Source: Urechis unicinctus (lineage: Eukaryota > Annelida > Polychaeta > Xenopneusta > Urechidae). From it: a stretch of DNA of 64,000 bases. The stretch lies in NCBI GenBank assembly GCA_034190875.2, contig CM067344.1, positions 19,832,773-19,896,772 on the forward strand, given 5' to 3'. Below are positions 12,277-26,425 of the stretch, one piece after another (within the stretch, counting starts at the first letter, position 1; each line of letters opens with the position of its first letter). Below the pieces are notes generated by a model. The model saw nothing but the letters and a program-made list of their open reading frames with translations. It searched no databases and was not told the DNA's origin. Position numbers and translations under genes: made by a program.

Positions 12277-14877
12277 ACGACCAGAATGGGTTGGGTAATT
12301 ACAAAATATTTGTGTCATACCATGGTCATTACGGCATCACCTTCCTCACAAGCTGCACCATGACGCTCCGCTGGAAGCCGTCGGAAGCGGTAGATGGCCA
12401 AGTGATACTCAACGTGGCATAGCGTAGGTGGGACGTGAGGTAGGGAGATAAATCAGCGTGAAAGCATCCATCCCGCCAACTGCGCTTCGTCTAGTGCTTT
12501 AAATAATGCTGTGAGGGAAGTGGGCAAAGTAAAAACTATTTATTAACGCCCTACAGGGGTCTTGGCTGTTTATCTGAGATGCCAGACATTGCAAATGATG
12601 CATCACACGCCAACTACCTCAATCAGCTATCCAGCTTGTTCTTTTGACCTAGCAGTGACCTTTCAGAATGAGGTTTACACTGCTCACTTAAATTGATGGT
12701 TGCAAGGAAGGAAGAAAGGTAAATTGATGTAATATGTTTTTTTATCAAATATCCGTGTACAAGTGGGCAGAATGTGTATCCATCTTGGCCATTTCTGACA
12801 CCTATGGTTGTGATCAGATGGACATCATAGCTTTTATGAGTGTGTACCATGGTATATAGAGATATATAGAGAGAGATAAATGCTAAATTTAGAGGGATTT
12901 ATAGTATATAGAGTAGAGAGGGAGATATAGTATCTAGAAATATATACATGTTTTTATATATATATATAGATTTTATATATATATAGATATATATATTTTT
13001 CCTTATTTATATATATATATATCTATATACATATATATATATATATATATATAATATATATATCTCTATATATATATATATATATATAGATATATATATG
13101 TTAATATACCCCCACCTCTAATCTCTCAGAGATGTTCATGGGAAAGGGATGTGATGTATGTGTATGCTCACTTTTGTGTTCATATCCACTAGTTAAGTCC
13201 ATGTCCCTTAATTAAGCATTCCTGCAGGTAACTGGCAAAATTATTTCGGACAAAACAGTCAGACAACTACTATAAAATTCAAACGAGCAGTTACCTGTAA
13301 GCTGTGAAATTGACAGACACGTTCTGTTCCAACGGCCAACTGCAGTGGCTGCAAGGGAACGTGGGGGTTCACATAAGTTGTGGTTATCTAAATGCATCGT
13401 TCTAGTGAACTGCGCCACTTCGACCGACCAATAAGGCAGTAATATTTCTGCACTGTGGAATGAGACGAAATTCAAATGACAGTCAACATAAAATACACCA
13501 CTCTATTGGCTAGAATGAGAAGCATTATTGTATTATTGTCTCCTGGTGTCATTGTATGACATAGGTAACCTTACTGTACAGCAGGTAACAAGAACGTACT
13601 GAAATTGTTTAATGTCACAATGAGAAGCCCTCTATTAAGACATGACACAACTTCAAAGGTAACGAATGCCTTAATAGTGGATGTGAAAGATGTGTTTGGG
13701 GAGAAGCATATAAAATATATTTACTTTGAGCGATTTGTTTTACTTGCTAGTTGTTCAGATGTGCAATCGGTGTCAGCTGATGACACCGATATGCTTGTTT
13801 GGCTAGGCTATTTTGTTGACCAAATTAGTACGTCGATGTTCATGGAGCCCGTGTCTTAGAACGGATACAAAAACATAACTTTAGGGTCATATCATGAAAT
13901 ATGTACTTGGTGGCACCCTTTGTAATTCCATGATTTTTCTTGTTTGTTTGGCACTTGAAATGCACGGTCTTTGAAGAAGCACTGCCAATAGCATCCACAT
14001 GCTGAAATGTTTAGTAAATCTTGCAATCCCCAAGAAGACATCAGAACATTAGGTGAATAAGCCCTTGTCCATAACTATGGAGGATAATCAGATGAAACCC
14101 TGAACACTGCGCGTTGTCGAAAAGATGAGAAAAAGCTCCATCTCTGTTAAAATGAAGGCTTTTCCACAAACACCACATGCTGCGAAATGCCATTCCATGC
14201 GTGTATTCTAGTCAGTAAATACAGTACCTACAGAATGGGTCTGAAATATCTTGCAACTTGTCAGGTACAGCTATAGAACAGACTTCCGCCTGTGTGAAGA
14301 TATTTGGACCTTAATGTGAAAATAGATACATGTAATATTGAGGGGAATAGAGTAAACTATTTTAAAAAAGTAGTCATAATATGCTATTAGATGTAAATTT
14401 AATGTAATATAATGCGACAAACTTGGTTAGCCATCTAAACCACGGCATATTATTATGTTCAAAGAAAGAAATGTAGAGCTTTAGTAGGAATTCTGCTAAA
14501 ACTTACATTTGCATGTAAATTTATGCCACACAGGTAGTTCCTTAGTATAGATGTAATCACAAAAGGGCTGTTCTTTGCATTAGTGCATTAATTAGCATTT
14601 AATTGACTACAATAAAGCACTTAAGTGCTACATGTTATAAATATCACACTAATTGTGAATTTGGTGGACATTTAGAGTTTTGAACTAGAGACATTTCCAA
14701 ACCACATAGTCAAAAAACAAATCATATCGCAATGTTTGTACTTAAGCAAATATATTTACTGGTTGTTTAAATCATCCAAATAAGTAGCCAATAGTGTACA
14801 GCTCTAAAGAGGCAATTGAACGATTAGCTTTAGAATTTCGTTTAAATTTTCTTGTTTCATGTAATTCGCAGGTAAAC
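12277..14877. other. No gene recognised; includes AT/GA low-complexity tract
   Basis: 12848-13105 is a mixed (TA)n / (GAGA) low-complexity tract. The rest shows no domain or RNA. AGCACTTAAGTGCT near 14615 is a 14-bp perfect palindrome of unknown meaning. Open frames of 60-87 codons here have no family signature. Confidence 0.55.
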
Positions 14878-15095
14878 ACTACCAGGTAGATATATGCCTG
14901 CTTTACCAGGTAGATATGTGCCTGCTTTACTAAGAAGATATTTACCTGCTTTACTAAGTAGATATATACCTGCTTGACTAAGTAGATATAAACAGTCAGT
15001 ACCAGGTAGATACATACCTGCCTTACTAAGCAGACATATTACTGAATTACTAGGTAGATATGTCTCTGGTTTACCTGGTAAATCTGTACCTGCTC
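14878..15095. repeat. Degenerate minisatellite, about 27-bp unit, roughly 8 copies
   Basis: The unit is approximately CAGGTAGATATATGCCTGCTTTAC. ACCAGGTAGATA, ACTAAGTAGATA and CTGCTTTAC or CTGCCTTAC recur with period near 27 bp and many substitutions, so the array is old. Confidence 0.85.
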
Positions 15096-16229
15096 TGAGT
15101 TTTCCGGCAAAAGTATGCTACTGCAGACCCTCATCAAGGAAAATCTTCATTAATGATGTTGCCATACGATCGCTTGCAGGGTATTGTGTATATCGCGTAA
15201 CATCTACCTACTGAAATGAATATAGTTCAAAGGGCGTTGGAACTCTGCGTCGTTATCGATTTCATTTCTTGTGACTACATTATTACTTACTCAATTTCAT
15301 CTTAGTGATAGTATTACGCATTATCTAAGTTTTATTAACACTTAGTGCACATAGCAAACACACGCAAAAAAGTACGCTATGGTTGCGGATTCCGTCCATT
15401 GTTGTATGCATGATGAGCTTGTCAGCATTATGTTGGTTTTTATGGATTAGGTCTGAGGCAGGAATGATTTTGTCGTCAAATGAAATATGTACAAGCCTAA
15501 CTGCGACTCTTAATACGAAACTATGATGAACCGCACTTTGTCAACATAATTTACATAACATATATGTATCATTTTTATCATGGCAATCTTTATTGTCAGA
15601 AGAGCCTTGTGTTGAGAGAGAGTTTTTAAGAATTGTCACCGATGTTAACGCTCTGTTGAGGTCAAGGACAGGTAACTTTGTTGTGATGTGCCAATTAAAG
15701 CTTATAAATGTATAGACACACCGGGCCTAAAAATGTCGACGTGGAATTGTATTTAGTGACAGATGGTTACCGCTGTATAGTGACTAAATGAATAAGAAAG
15801 CATCTTGATCGAAAAGCCTCAAAAGGAAAATTAAGCCGACGCATAATCTTAGCGTCTTAAACAAGCATACATTTTGATGTGCTAGCTGGCCTGGAACGGG
15901 AGAGAAATAGCTCGTCGTATCAAACTGTGATACCTTGGTGCAGCTCTGTCAAAAGCCAGCGTAATGTACTGTTCAATGGCTTGAAGAAATGTGTTCAACC
16001 AGGGTGTCTTGTTTAACACGACATTTCCTTACATGCCATTGAGATTGCGCCTATGGACCAACTAGTCTTCAATCCCTGCCGACTTATCACCATGCGGTCA
16101 TGGGTGGCTCTCATCGCGAAAGTTGTGTACATCGTACTGGACAACTTGTTCATCATATGCACCTTACTTAATCGATGACGAGTGCTGCTAACAATAACAT
16201 CTTTTCGGTTTTGGCAAAGATAATACTTG

Positions 16230-16318
<89 letters not shown>

Positions 16319-18149
16319 TACCATCAACCTGCCCGATTATGCCCGATTTGCATACCGCTGTAATTTTACTTTACTTACGTTACCATATTGATTATAACTC
16401 TGAGGGTAATGAACGAGAATAGGGAATAATAAGGATGAACTTGAACTCGATATAACATAGAGGCTGCTTTTAATGGCAGAATTAGGGGCCAAATATGACC
16501 CCAGATTCTGGTGATCAAGCGCAGTGATATTTGTAAAGGGAACATAAGATTTAGGCTACCTATTGACGCAAGCCACATTTCGTATTTCTAAAATATTGAC
16601 GTATATAACATATCTTCTTTGACGTGAGCTCAGGGCGCATTACTGAATAGAACGACGTGTTGGTGTACGGTAAGCATGTCACTAGGTGGATTTATGTTCA
16701 TTATATGAGGAATAGGCTGTAACATCTTATTCTGGATTTCGCCACACAAACGTAATAGCATTTCAGGCCTTGCTTAGCGCGTGCTTAGTGTGTGGTCGCC
16801 ACAGCAACTCATCCCTCGTGCTTCCTCCTTAACTGCACCATCGCTATCCATAGGAGGTAGTTAGAGATGGTCGATGGGTTAATGATGTTCAATTATATCC
16901 AAGGTAGCATAGAGCCTTTTGAGGACGAGAGGAACAGAGATACATCGAAGCAATAAAGCCTGCTTATGAAGGCACAGCATTCTCCGCTGCGTCTATTGTG
17001 CTTCGTCATAGCGTCCCGTTCTGTAAACAACGCAGTGTAGTGGGTTCATTCAAAAGTGGCTATTAAAGTTTCGCGGGGTAACTGGTGGCTTACCGGTGAT
17101 ATTATACTCTGTTGAGAGGAAATCACACGGCTAATACCATCACAAATAAATGTAAATATAAGACAAAAGGCCTATCATATAATTACCCACAATGTTTTGA
17201 TCGCCATGTGAGAGATTGTTATCACTTAAATTATCATGCTACCAGATTGTTATCAATTCATTATCACAAACCATCCATCACTTTTGCAATGCATCTGTCT
17301 GAGGAACATCCGCCCAATTAAAATAAATTCAGTCTAAGCAACAAAATAATTCTCATTTTACCCTTAAAGCGACAGGCCCGAGATGTTCTACGATATACAA
17401 TAGAAGGAATCAGGTCGCAAAAGCCTAAAAACTCGTTCGCAATTCGCCGTGTAGTTGCATGGTGATTTATTGTACAGCCAGGCACTAAATACTGTGGTGC
17501 CATGACTGTGACGTCAAGGATATGTTTTCCTGTTTTGAATAATGTTATGCTTATTCGAAAAAAGAATTAAACTTTTTAGCGTCACAATATGAAGGATAAA
17601 TCAAAGTGGTTGTGGCTACAAAACGAACAAATATTATTATAACCAGAATGTCCTTTAAAGCTGAAATCAGAACGGTTTGTCTAGCAGAATTTGAGGATGC
17701 CTATTCACCTTTTGATTTGCTGATCGACACTCAACTTATCTGACAATTAATTAACCACGCCAGCCCGTCAGGTTACTTGAAACGATGATTGAATTAAAGC
17801 AAACCTATCGAAATCGTAAATCGAATAGTTACCAATAGGACGCGGAAATATTTTCATTTTGTCAGGGACATGTTCGTTAATGTTCGTTTACATTCGGGTC
17901 ATTGCGTACCCGTTTTATTGCGGTTTACTAATGACAAGGGGAAGAATCGCTTTTCGTAAACTAAGACTGTCTCCTTGTAATTATGCTCAATTTGTCTCTA
18001 CTTTATGGCTCAGCCAGGCGTGTTTGCCGAGTGAAATATGCGGTCGTTTGTGGCTAACATGGCTCAACATAACGACATTGGAAGGGGTTAGGGTAATATG
18101 GTCAGCTATAAATAAAGCCTGCACTATGAAAAGCTTACTCATTTTCTTA
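15096..18149. other. No gene recognised; contains (AT)n at 16231-16318
   Basis: A nearly pure AT tract occupies 16231-16318. No recognisable gene or transposon end is seen elsewhere in the stretch. Confidence 0.55.
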
Positions 18150-18640
18150 GATACGATCTGGCATTTTGAATGACTGGAGCGATGATATATCAGAACATGA
18201 CCATCCAAGGGTAAATGTTCGGAATGCAAAAATCCTGAAGTGTGTGCATTTGAAAACATCACTCTGATCGCTCTTACACAAGTAATATCAATCATCTTAC
18301 AACCGCGAGTTGAGGCCTCACGTGGCCTGTTAGCTCCAAAATTCAGTTTCGACGCTGCCTACTGTGACAGTGTTAAGCGGATTCACGATCCGTCTCTAGA
18401 CACACATAGTCAGATGGGAACTGCCAACTTAATGCACGCAGCGTTAATTTCAAAACGCTTTTTCGCTCATTTACATAACAAACTCTGTAGTTGAGAACAT
18501 TCACATGTTAGTAAGGTGACCCCGCCATTGATACATTTGCTATGACGAGGTGAAGTAGTGAACATTAAAATTAGATAACCATGTCAGACAACATGCTGTT
18601 TCGGGCATTCACAGAGCACCTGCCTTATATATAACCAAAG
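18150..18640 (+). repeat. Dispersed repeat family R1, copy 2
   Basis: Partner of 5340-5960 in the same orientation. It is clearly related but heavily substituted, with indels, consistent with an old interspersed repeat. The class is unknown. Confidence 0.55.
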
Positions 18641-20982
18641 GCGTTCCGTAATCGGTGTCAGACTTAAGAGCTTCGAGCGTTTGATCAACCAGATATGAAA
18701 AGGCAGCTGAGTAAATAGCAAGCCCCGCGGATATTTATATTCAAGAAAATACACTTTCAGCAGGAGTATCCATTTTTAAATTAATTAACCTGAGCTTTTT
18801 AATCAAGGATTAGACTGCGAGCACCGGTGACAGAGAACTACTATAATTAGTTCACTATATAAACAGATTGTGGCCTAGAGGCAAGCACTTCCGATTGACG
18901 GTGAAAGATTTAAACCTTGCTATTTCCCATTTAAAGCAATTAAGGACACTCAACAAAAGAGCAGCCATCACAAATAGCAACATTTATTTTCTATAAACCC
19001 TGCTTGCGTTGGACATTTGATGCTATGGCATGGGTTCAGTTCCTGTCACAAATCGGTTTCAAAAGTATTTGTCATTGTTTGCTTACATATATAAGGCCAA
19101 ATCAGTCGACAAAAATATATATGAAAGCTGTTTAACTACAGATGCCTAATAAAAAATGACCACTGTGTGTTCATTTCGGAGCTGAGAAGCGACTATCGCT
19201 TCGTTGCCACAAATCAAGCAAACAGGCGTTCCATTTGCCGTACAGCTTAGGAAAACATGGCTTAGATTCAATTCGGTAGTGAAAACCTCCAATAACCTTC
19301 CTTGTACGTTGTTCTAATTTCGATAAAGCGCCTGCAAGAGGCCCACCAACCGCCGAACTGAGCCTATTTCCATTTCTATCTGGAAATCACCAGGTGGTAC
19401 AGAAGATTGTGTGACACATTAGCGAAACAACCCATATAAGTACCGAAACACGGCCTTTAACCAGCGGTCAGGTGCCGCCACTTATAAGCAAGCCCTTTCA
19501 CGCGCTTTGGATAATAAAAGTACATTTTTCTCTGTGGTTGAACGTCTTCATGAAAGTGGCAAAGCCCCGCACAAAGCCAGAACATCTATGAAATTGGTAT
19601 AACCAGATATTGTATATACTGACATATATATAAACATTATATATATTTCCCTTACCTCGTGTATGCATCTCCAGGCATATGTATATTTATATTTCCATAT
19701 ACATTTATATAGATATATGTCAACTAACACTTTATTATTGCGAATGTTTCCTACTTTTCAATTTGAGATCATATAAACTATAATGAAGTAGATAAGTCCG
19801 CACATATCCAAACATTGATTTGCCGCATATAGTGCATACACATTCATGCTTCCGGAAGATTACGGCCGAAATTCTATATTACTTTCTAAAGTTGCATGGA
19901 TCGTTCATTTGCATTGTTACAAAAATAGAAATACTACGGAATGGCGGAACAAAGGATGATGTGAAAAACTCTATTGTGTCGGTAAGTGGACGAAAAGGTA
20001 TTTTTAGAATTGAATATAAGTTCAATGAATAAATAACAAAAACGATGCATGTGGTAAGATGAAGTAAAGTCTTTTACCCGAAATAAACAAATGAAAATAT
20101 GTTCGTTAATCGAATATATATATACATATTTATATGGATAGATGTCTATGAACATATATTTATAGATATATATATGTACGTGTATATATTAAATACCACA
20201 GCCCCACCCCCACTAACGTAGGATTCGACTTATATAGTACATAATGCATTCTCCCAATTTACCTGCGCTTAGTGAAAGGCTGACCCTTCACAATTCCCTA
20301 TCCTTTTATCCAGCGGCATTGTACCATTACCTGGTCTATTCAATGCACAGGAGTAAATGTAGTGGGCTGCGCGTTTCCTTCTCCATCGGTCCAGCAGCAA
20401 GAATCAAAAGGGCGATTGGTCACATATCAAGGAGGTTTGAAGTTGTTGAGGCTTCGGGACTTGCCCAGCTTGTGATCCAGCCGGCGTGTCAGATTGTTAC
20501 GTAATGGTTGTAAATGACTTTGATTGTTCCTATCGCTTCAAATTCATTCCCTATATTCATCGATATTAGATAAGCGAATCGAATGAATGATGAATTAATT
20601 CTAGATTTATTTCGTACTGGTATTTAAACCGTCCCATATTGAATTCGCACGAGGATATATGTGAACATGAAATACTATTATAGATAAGTTGAAGTATTGT
20701 TGAGGCTCTCGGGACTTGCCCAGCTTGATAGGGAATCATTAAGTGTCAGGTCCATACGCTGATGGTGGTGACTAGCGGGTTTTCGTTGGTTACACATTCC
20801 CCTCACAGCATGATGAACCTATTTAATACACCTTCAGCAACTTTCCTGGTTGTCCGTCTTAAACTATACATAGCCCTATGTGCGTGTTTGTATGTATATG
20901 CACCTGGTGTGTTTGCTGAGATTTCCTTTTGTATGTGTGTGCCCTTGTACAGTAGCGCCAAGAACGGATGAGTGTTTATATG

Positions 20983-20984
<2 letters not shown>
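18641..20984. other. No gene recognised; short direct repeats at 20441 and 20695
   Basis: A roughly 32-bp sequence ending TCGGGACTTGCCCAGCTTG occurs at 20441-20472 and again at 20695-20728, 222 bp apart, with one small indel. AT-rich stretches lie at 19610-19720 and 20110-20190. No gene is visible. Confidence 0.6.
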
Positions 20985-21058
<74 letters not shown>

Positions 21059-21062
21059 TGTG
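20985..21062. repeat. (GT)n microsatellite
   Basis: About 35 GT units with one GGG interruption near the 3' side. Cysteine/valine open frames across it are artefacts. Confidence 0.96.
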
Positions 21063-24000
21063 TTACGGTTTGTCAGCATGTGTCGCGTGTATCGGTGTGC
21101 CAGGCTTGTTGGAACGCCAATGTGATTACATTACCACACATTTGTTTGCCCAGTTGCGCGCTTGCATATCAGACTGCATCTTTTTGTGACGCAGTTTTGC
21201 TAGAATCGGTTCGGGCTGATACCCAAATGTAACAACATGGTATGCTACACAAGAGGAAAGTTTGCGTTTTAGGCCGTCGTTCAGTTGCTATGCAATGAGT
21301 CCATGACCCGTTCAATGTGCACTTAATTGGCGTCGATATTTTCATCGAACACATCCTCATTGTCGGTGGGTGAGCGATTTAAGCGCGACAAACATTCATC
21401 CCAAGTTCCTAAGCCATAGTCGTTAGAAGCTGGTTGAGGGTTTATATTTAGGGGCCTAGAATCTAGTCAGGTGTCGTATAGTACTGGTCGAAAAATTTAT
21501 ACATTGGTAGAAATGTGTAAAAATGTATTCACTCAATGAAAGCGCCACCAAAGCTCTGCACTTTTATGTATTGCCGTCACACAGGGTCCGAATGGCCTTT
21601 TGTCACGTCGTCATCGTACGAATCGTCATCTTGTACTTCTTCATTATTTGCCTCATTGTCGTGCACATCGTTGTCGCATGCAGCATAGTCGACATCACTG
21701 TCGTCGTCGGCATCATCGTCAACGTCAGCCCGGTATCTTCAATACGTCGTCGACCGACGTCGACCGCAGCGTGCACAAATTAAGCCACCACATCATTGCA
21801 ATCACAGGGCAGCGCCACGCGTTAGTCTCGCATGCCAGACATCCTTGTCTGAACTTGTCATGTGGTCGGTCAAGACACTACCGCTCGCTGACGTCATCCC
21901 TTCGTCGCGTGGCTAGGTTGGTCAGGCGAGTAATTAGCTTTCAACATTAGTTCATCGACCATACTAAGATCGATTGCCTATTGGCCAATCCTCTATGGTC
22001 ACACGTCCCACATTCACCTTCTGGTGACCGTAGCGCTTGGTCAGTATAAAGTGCATCCACGGATGTCGCAACATCGTTTTACAACATCGCGGCGATTATT
22101 CATGGACCTTATAAGATGCGACATATACTTCTCCACTTCTATACCTCATCATTAACAGCATTAAGTCATCAGTAATTGGTGCATTTCATTTGATGAGGGT
22201 GGTTCGTGATAAGAATACGGAAACATAGCTGCAGCTGGGTCCTGGACGCAGCGAAAGTTGACATGGGGACGATTTGCTTGAAGGGAACCAATTTGCTTGT
22301 TGTGCCAACCTATCATACATAATTTGGCCCTGTCAAACACAGAGTATAATGCCTCCCTTTCGCTTGAACTAGAGAAGGGACGCCCTAGAAGAACAATACT
22401 GCTGATCAGAATGATTTCTACAATAATGTCACCAGTGCATGTTGTGAAGTACGATTGTCATTATGCCATAATAATTCTACATTGCCACATTTTGTGACAG
22501 TTATTTATGTACTCCGGCATGTCTTGGTTCAAACGCTCAATGAGTGCAGAATTGCGGTGTAAACTGAAAAGGCATAAAAAATTTACACTTTAACGAGTTT
22601 TACTCTAATCATATCATCCGTTGGGGAAAAGTGGCTACTTCACCATGTTGTTACGCATTCTTACAAACCAGCTACCTGGTTTCACTAACCGACCATGATG
22701 CGTTGAGCGTCGATGGGAAAATAGATTGGGACAATGAATTTAATGGTATGACAGCCAAACCAGCCATGGAACTCTTTTGCAAATAAATGTGTTCGACGCC
22801 GTCCGAAATCATGTCCAAATCATGTCATTTTACCAATAATTGAAAAGTTATCAATCGAAATGGCTAAATGAGTTGGCACTTAAAACAGCCAATAACCACA
22901 TCATGATTACAATTGATCATAAATCAGACGGTTCAGCATACTAATACAAAGGCTGAAACCCAGAGTCAAAATGTCCGCCGATGAATAGGGAAAAGTTATG
23001 AAGTGAAACTTAGCAAAATAAATCAAAATAAACAATAAGGCTGCGTGGACACATATTTCAAGTTAAACATTGACCGAAAATAGAACGTATGACTTAGAGA
23101 AGGCAGATAGCCCATTAGTGATGATGAGAAATAGCAGCGACTAAATGAGCACCATGCGGAGACCTTCTACAGGGAAGATCTGCAATCCAGAATATTTGAA
23201 TTCTGTTGCTTGGAAATAAATTTTGTTTGCACTACTATAAAAAAGAGTGAGAAGAAGACCACAAACAACAGATCAGTATCGTTAACCCCTGTTGCCTACA
23301 ATATAATTGAAAAATTGTAACCCTGTGTATTCACTCTCAAAAACATATTCTACCATATAAACCACATTCCTTCATTAAAAACGAATCGACAATGACCAAA
23401 CACTTACTGAATGGGCTGAGAGATCACAACATTACGCTGTCAACTGAGTAAATGCATTTCGATTACACCGATGCCATCGTGAAAGTTCCACATAAACGAC
23501 AGCTCCGACAAAGACATGGGACAGATCATAGAGGGGCTACGAAATATCTTGCTTGCAAGAAGATAGTCAATGGGTAATGGTCAATGATGAATATCTATTT
23601 AGGACAAACGTAGCAAGTGGTCAACTACAGTGTTCATTGTAATGCCGCATGTTCACTGCCTGGTTTATGATCAAAGTTAGTAGTGACCCTACGTGGAATG
23701 AGTGGGTGCAAGGTCAATATGAAACACGCAGGGTGAAATATTTGATCAGCCTGCCTCATCACCGGTAAAACGGGTTGGTCAATCATCTCGCTAACTACTC
23801 AGAGTAATAAATAATGGTCACATGAATTATCCAACGGTAAAGACGCCAGTGGCAATATGAGCTGATACATTGACAGCATGAAAATGAAAGGGCTTTCAAA
23901 TGTCACTGACGGCTCCCTTTGAAAATGCAGACCTTGTTGTAGATATCCGTCATTTTGTGTGTAAGGACAAGCAGTTTGTTGGTCCTTTATAAACCCAGTC

Positions 24001-24249
24001 GTTCGTGCATTTCTGACAACATGATAGTTTGATGCAATATCGTGCCTGACCGTTTGGTCATTCAAAGGAAAGGGGAATCTACAGGATTCATACCGTGTAT
24101 CAAGGGTCATCAAGGTTCAAGGGCAATTGGTTCTTTCATAAGAAAGAACTTTGTTGCTTTGAGGCCAAGCTGGAAAAAATATGATTTGCGTCGCCAATAA
24201 TATACCATCTGGCTGGGATAAGTTATATCCATGAAATGATATCAGATGA
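21063..24249. other. No gene recognised apart from the acidic segment
   Basis: No domains, RNA genes or transposon termini were recognised. Open frames are short and mutually overlapping. Confidence 0.5.
21577..21738 (-). other. Acidic open segment, possible exon fragment
   Basis: On the minus strand 53 codons are open between two TGA codons and encode a strikingly acidic peptide (runs such as DVDDDADDDSDVD and VQDDDSYDD). It has no ATG. The plus strand is rich in GTC/ATC triplets, so an imperfect trinucleotide repeat could produce this by chance. Acidic N-terminal exons are common in transposases and chromatin proteins, but I recognise no family and see no convincing splice sites. Confidence 0.25.
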
Positions 24250-24588
24250 CACGAATATATTATTTTATATATTTATATGGATATATGTTTAGCGTACGCT
24301 ACCTTGACTCGGCCTTTATAAACGTGATTAGCACCATAGTTTTTACATGTAGTAGTGATGTGAATATATGAACCAATGTATATTATACGCTGCCATGATA
24401 TACATATTGCAAATATACATGTAAAAAGGTGTAGTCAAAAGAATATATCGCAATAAAGGATCAAAAATACATATATATATACATATATATATACATATAT
24501 ATGTATATATCATAATACAGATATATACATACAACATTTTATATGCACACATATATACATACAACATTTTATATGCACACACCAGCAC

Positions 24589-24672
<84 letters not shown>

Positions 24673-24674
24673 TA

Positions 24675-24709
<35 letters not shown>

Positions 24710-24860
24710 CATAAATATATATCGATATGTGTACATGTTGATATATTTGCATATGTATATAAATATATATATACATACATATATAAATATATATGTTTAT
24801 ATATATACATACATATAAATACATATATTTAAATATCAATGTATACATAAATATCTATAG
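24250..24860. repeat. AT-rich tract with (CA)n(TA)n and a 31-bp direct repeat
   Basis: (CA)n at about 24589-24610 runs into (TA)n to about 24665, followed by interrupted ATATAC. Just upstream, a roughly 31-bp block containing ACATACAACATTTTATATGC is present twice in tandem (about 24525-24580). Long tyrosine/isoleucine open frames on both strands are repeat artefacts. Confidence 0.9.
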
Positions 24861-26140
24861 TTATAATTATACATATATCGTTCAAGTATTGAAGTGTATT
24901 GTGACTGCAATAAATTGTCAATAAATATATGACCTGAGTTCAGTGCTTTTTAACGTTGTAAATGGTCCAAGGTAGAATGGAATGGGTTCGCGGCGAAAGA
25001 AAATAGAGGGAAATGAGACATTTCCTTAGTGCCCGAATTGCACAAGTCAACAACAGAGCACAGGCAGTTGTGTGGGTTACCCTGATTTGGACAATTGTTG
25101 CTTGTCACATTCGTATCATTCTGTTGGTGTCCAACTGTCTAGTTCGGATACAAACAGTTATTCCAGTGGAATCGTAACCCATAATGAGTTAGATGCTGGA
25201 CTGTGGGGTATTCTCACAGCTGACATGCACGACAGATAGAATAAGCCAGCCAAGTCAAAGCTCCATATTTTTTCCACCGCCAACACCTGCAGCAGAGTCA
25301 CTTCATTCGTGCACTTTATGTGTTAGATTGTTGAATGCCCCAATGCTCAATTCGTCACTCGCACATCAACTAAAACATTGGTTCGTTCTATGTTTTTGGG
25401 TGAGGAATTTAGTTAAATCGATCAATGTCCTTCCATATGTACGTCACGTTCCAATGCGATTCGTGTTCTTACAATAAGAGGGTAAATACGATACAAAGAT
25501 TGTAACCGCGGTGCTGCAAGATACAGGCATTCAACCGATTTACAGAGACAATGCCGGGTAGTTACAGCGTAAGTTCGCCTGTTTAACGCACTCCATCTTC
25601 TAATAATATACTTATATTCTTACAATGCGTCACGCGGGACGCCATGCAGAATATCACAGTTTAAATCGTTTGCAATTCAACGTACGGTTGGCTCTTTTTG
25701 TTACAGCAACGTTAATTACATTCTTGTGAATGGCAATAGTGCAATAAAGTTGATATATGAATTGAAACACAGGTTTCGTCAAGCCTATGGGAGAGGCAAT
25801 TTCTGCGCAACCCAATATCCGCATTGATTTACCGCCAAATGGGGACCGTTGCACATGCGCACACGCATAACAAACAACCCAATCTATAACCGAGGCGAGA
25901 TTATCCCGATTTCGATAGCAACAACTATGTTGCGTATGTGGGTCCCAAGGCACGAATCCGTTCAATATTTACGGCTATAAAGCTGAGGATGCAGCAATAA
26001 AGGCAACCTCAACACAACCCATAGAGCGAGAATTAGCTAGGTTAAATGCAATACTTAATGACTCACCTGCTATACTGGATATGTAGCGTCCTTGTGGCGA
26101 CATCATCTCCATATTGTCGTGATAGCCGACATATATTATC
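24861..26140. other. No gene recognised
   Basis: Unannotated DNA. The open frames of about 95-103 codons show no domain signature. Confidence 0.5.
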
Positions 26141-26425
26141 TTTAAATATATATATATATATATTGCATATATATATATATATATTATCAGTCTTATGTAT
26201 ATATATAGATATGCATATATATATATGGTATTTCTTTTATATGTATATATATGATATATATATATATATATATGATTATATATATAGATACATTATATAT
26301 ATACTTCTCATATACCTCAGATCATATATGATATCATTCATAGCTAATTGTTTTATAATTCATAGCTGCTGTTGATATACATATGATATATAGGGCGATA
26401 GCTAATTGTTTTATAAATTGCGACT
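26141..26425. repeat. AT-rich low-complexity tract with tandem ATAGCTAATTG duplication
   Basis: AT dinucleotides dominate to about 26330. The sequence ATAGCTAATTGTTTTATAA then occurs twice (near 26340 and 26397), each time followed by a CTGCTG or CTACTGCTG motif. This indicates a local tandem duplication of about 60 bp. Confidence 0.8.

Noticed and set aside
24343..24848. 112-155-codon minus-strand open frames
   Set aside because: Tyrosine/isoleucine-rich translation of (TA)n and (CA)n simple repeats.
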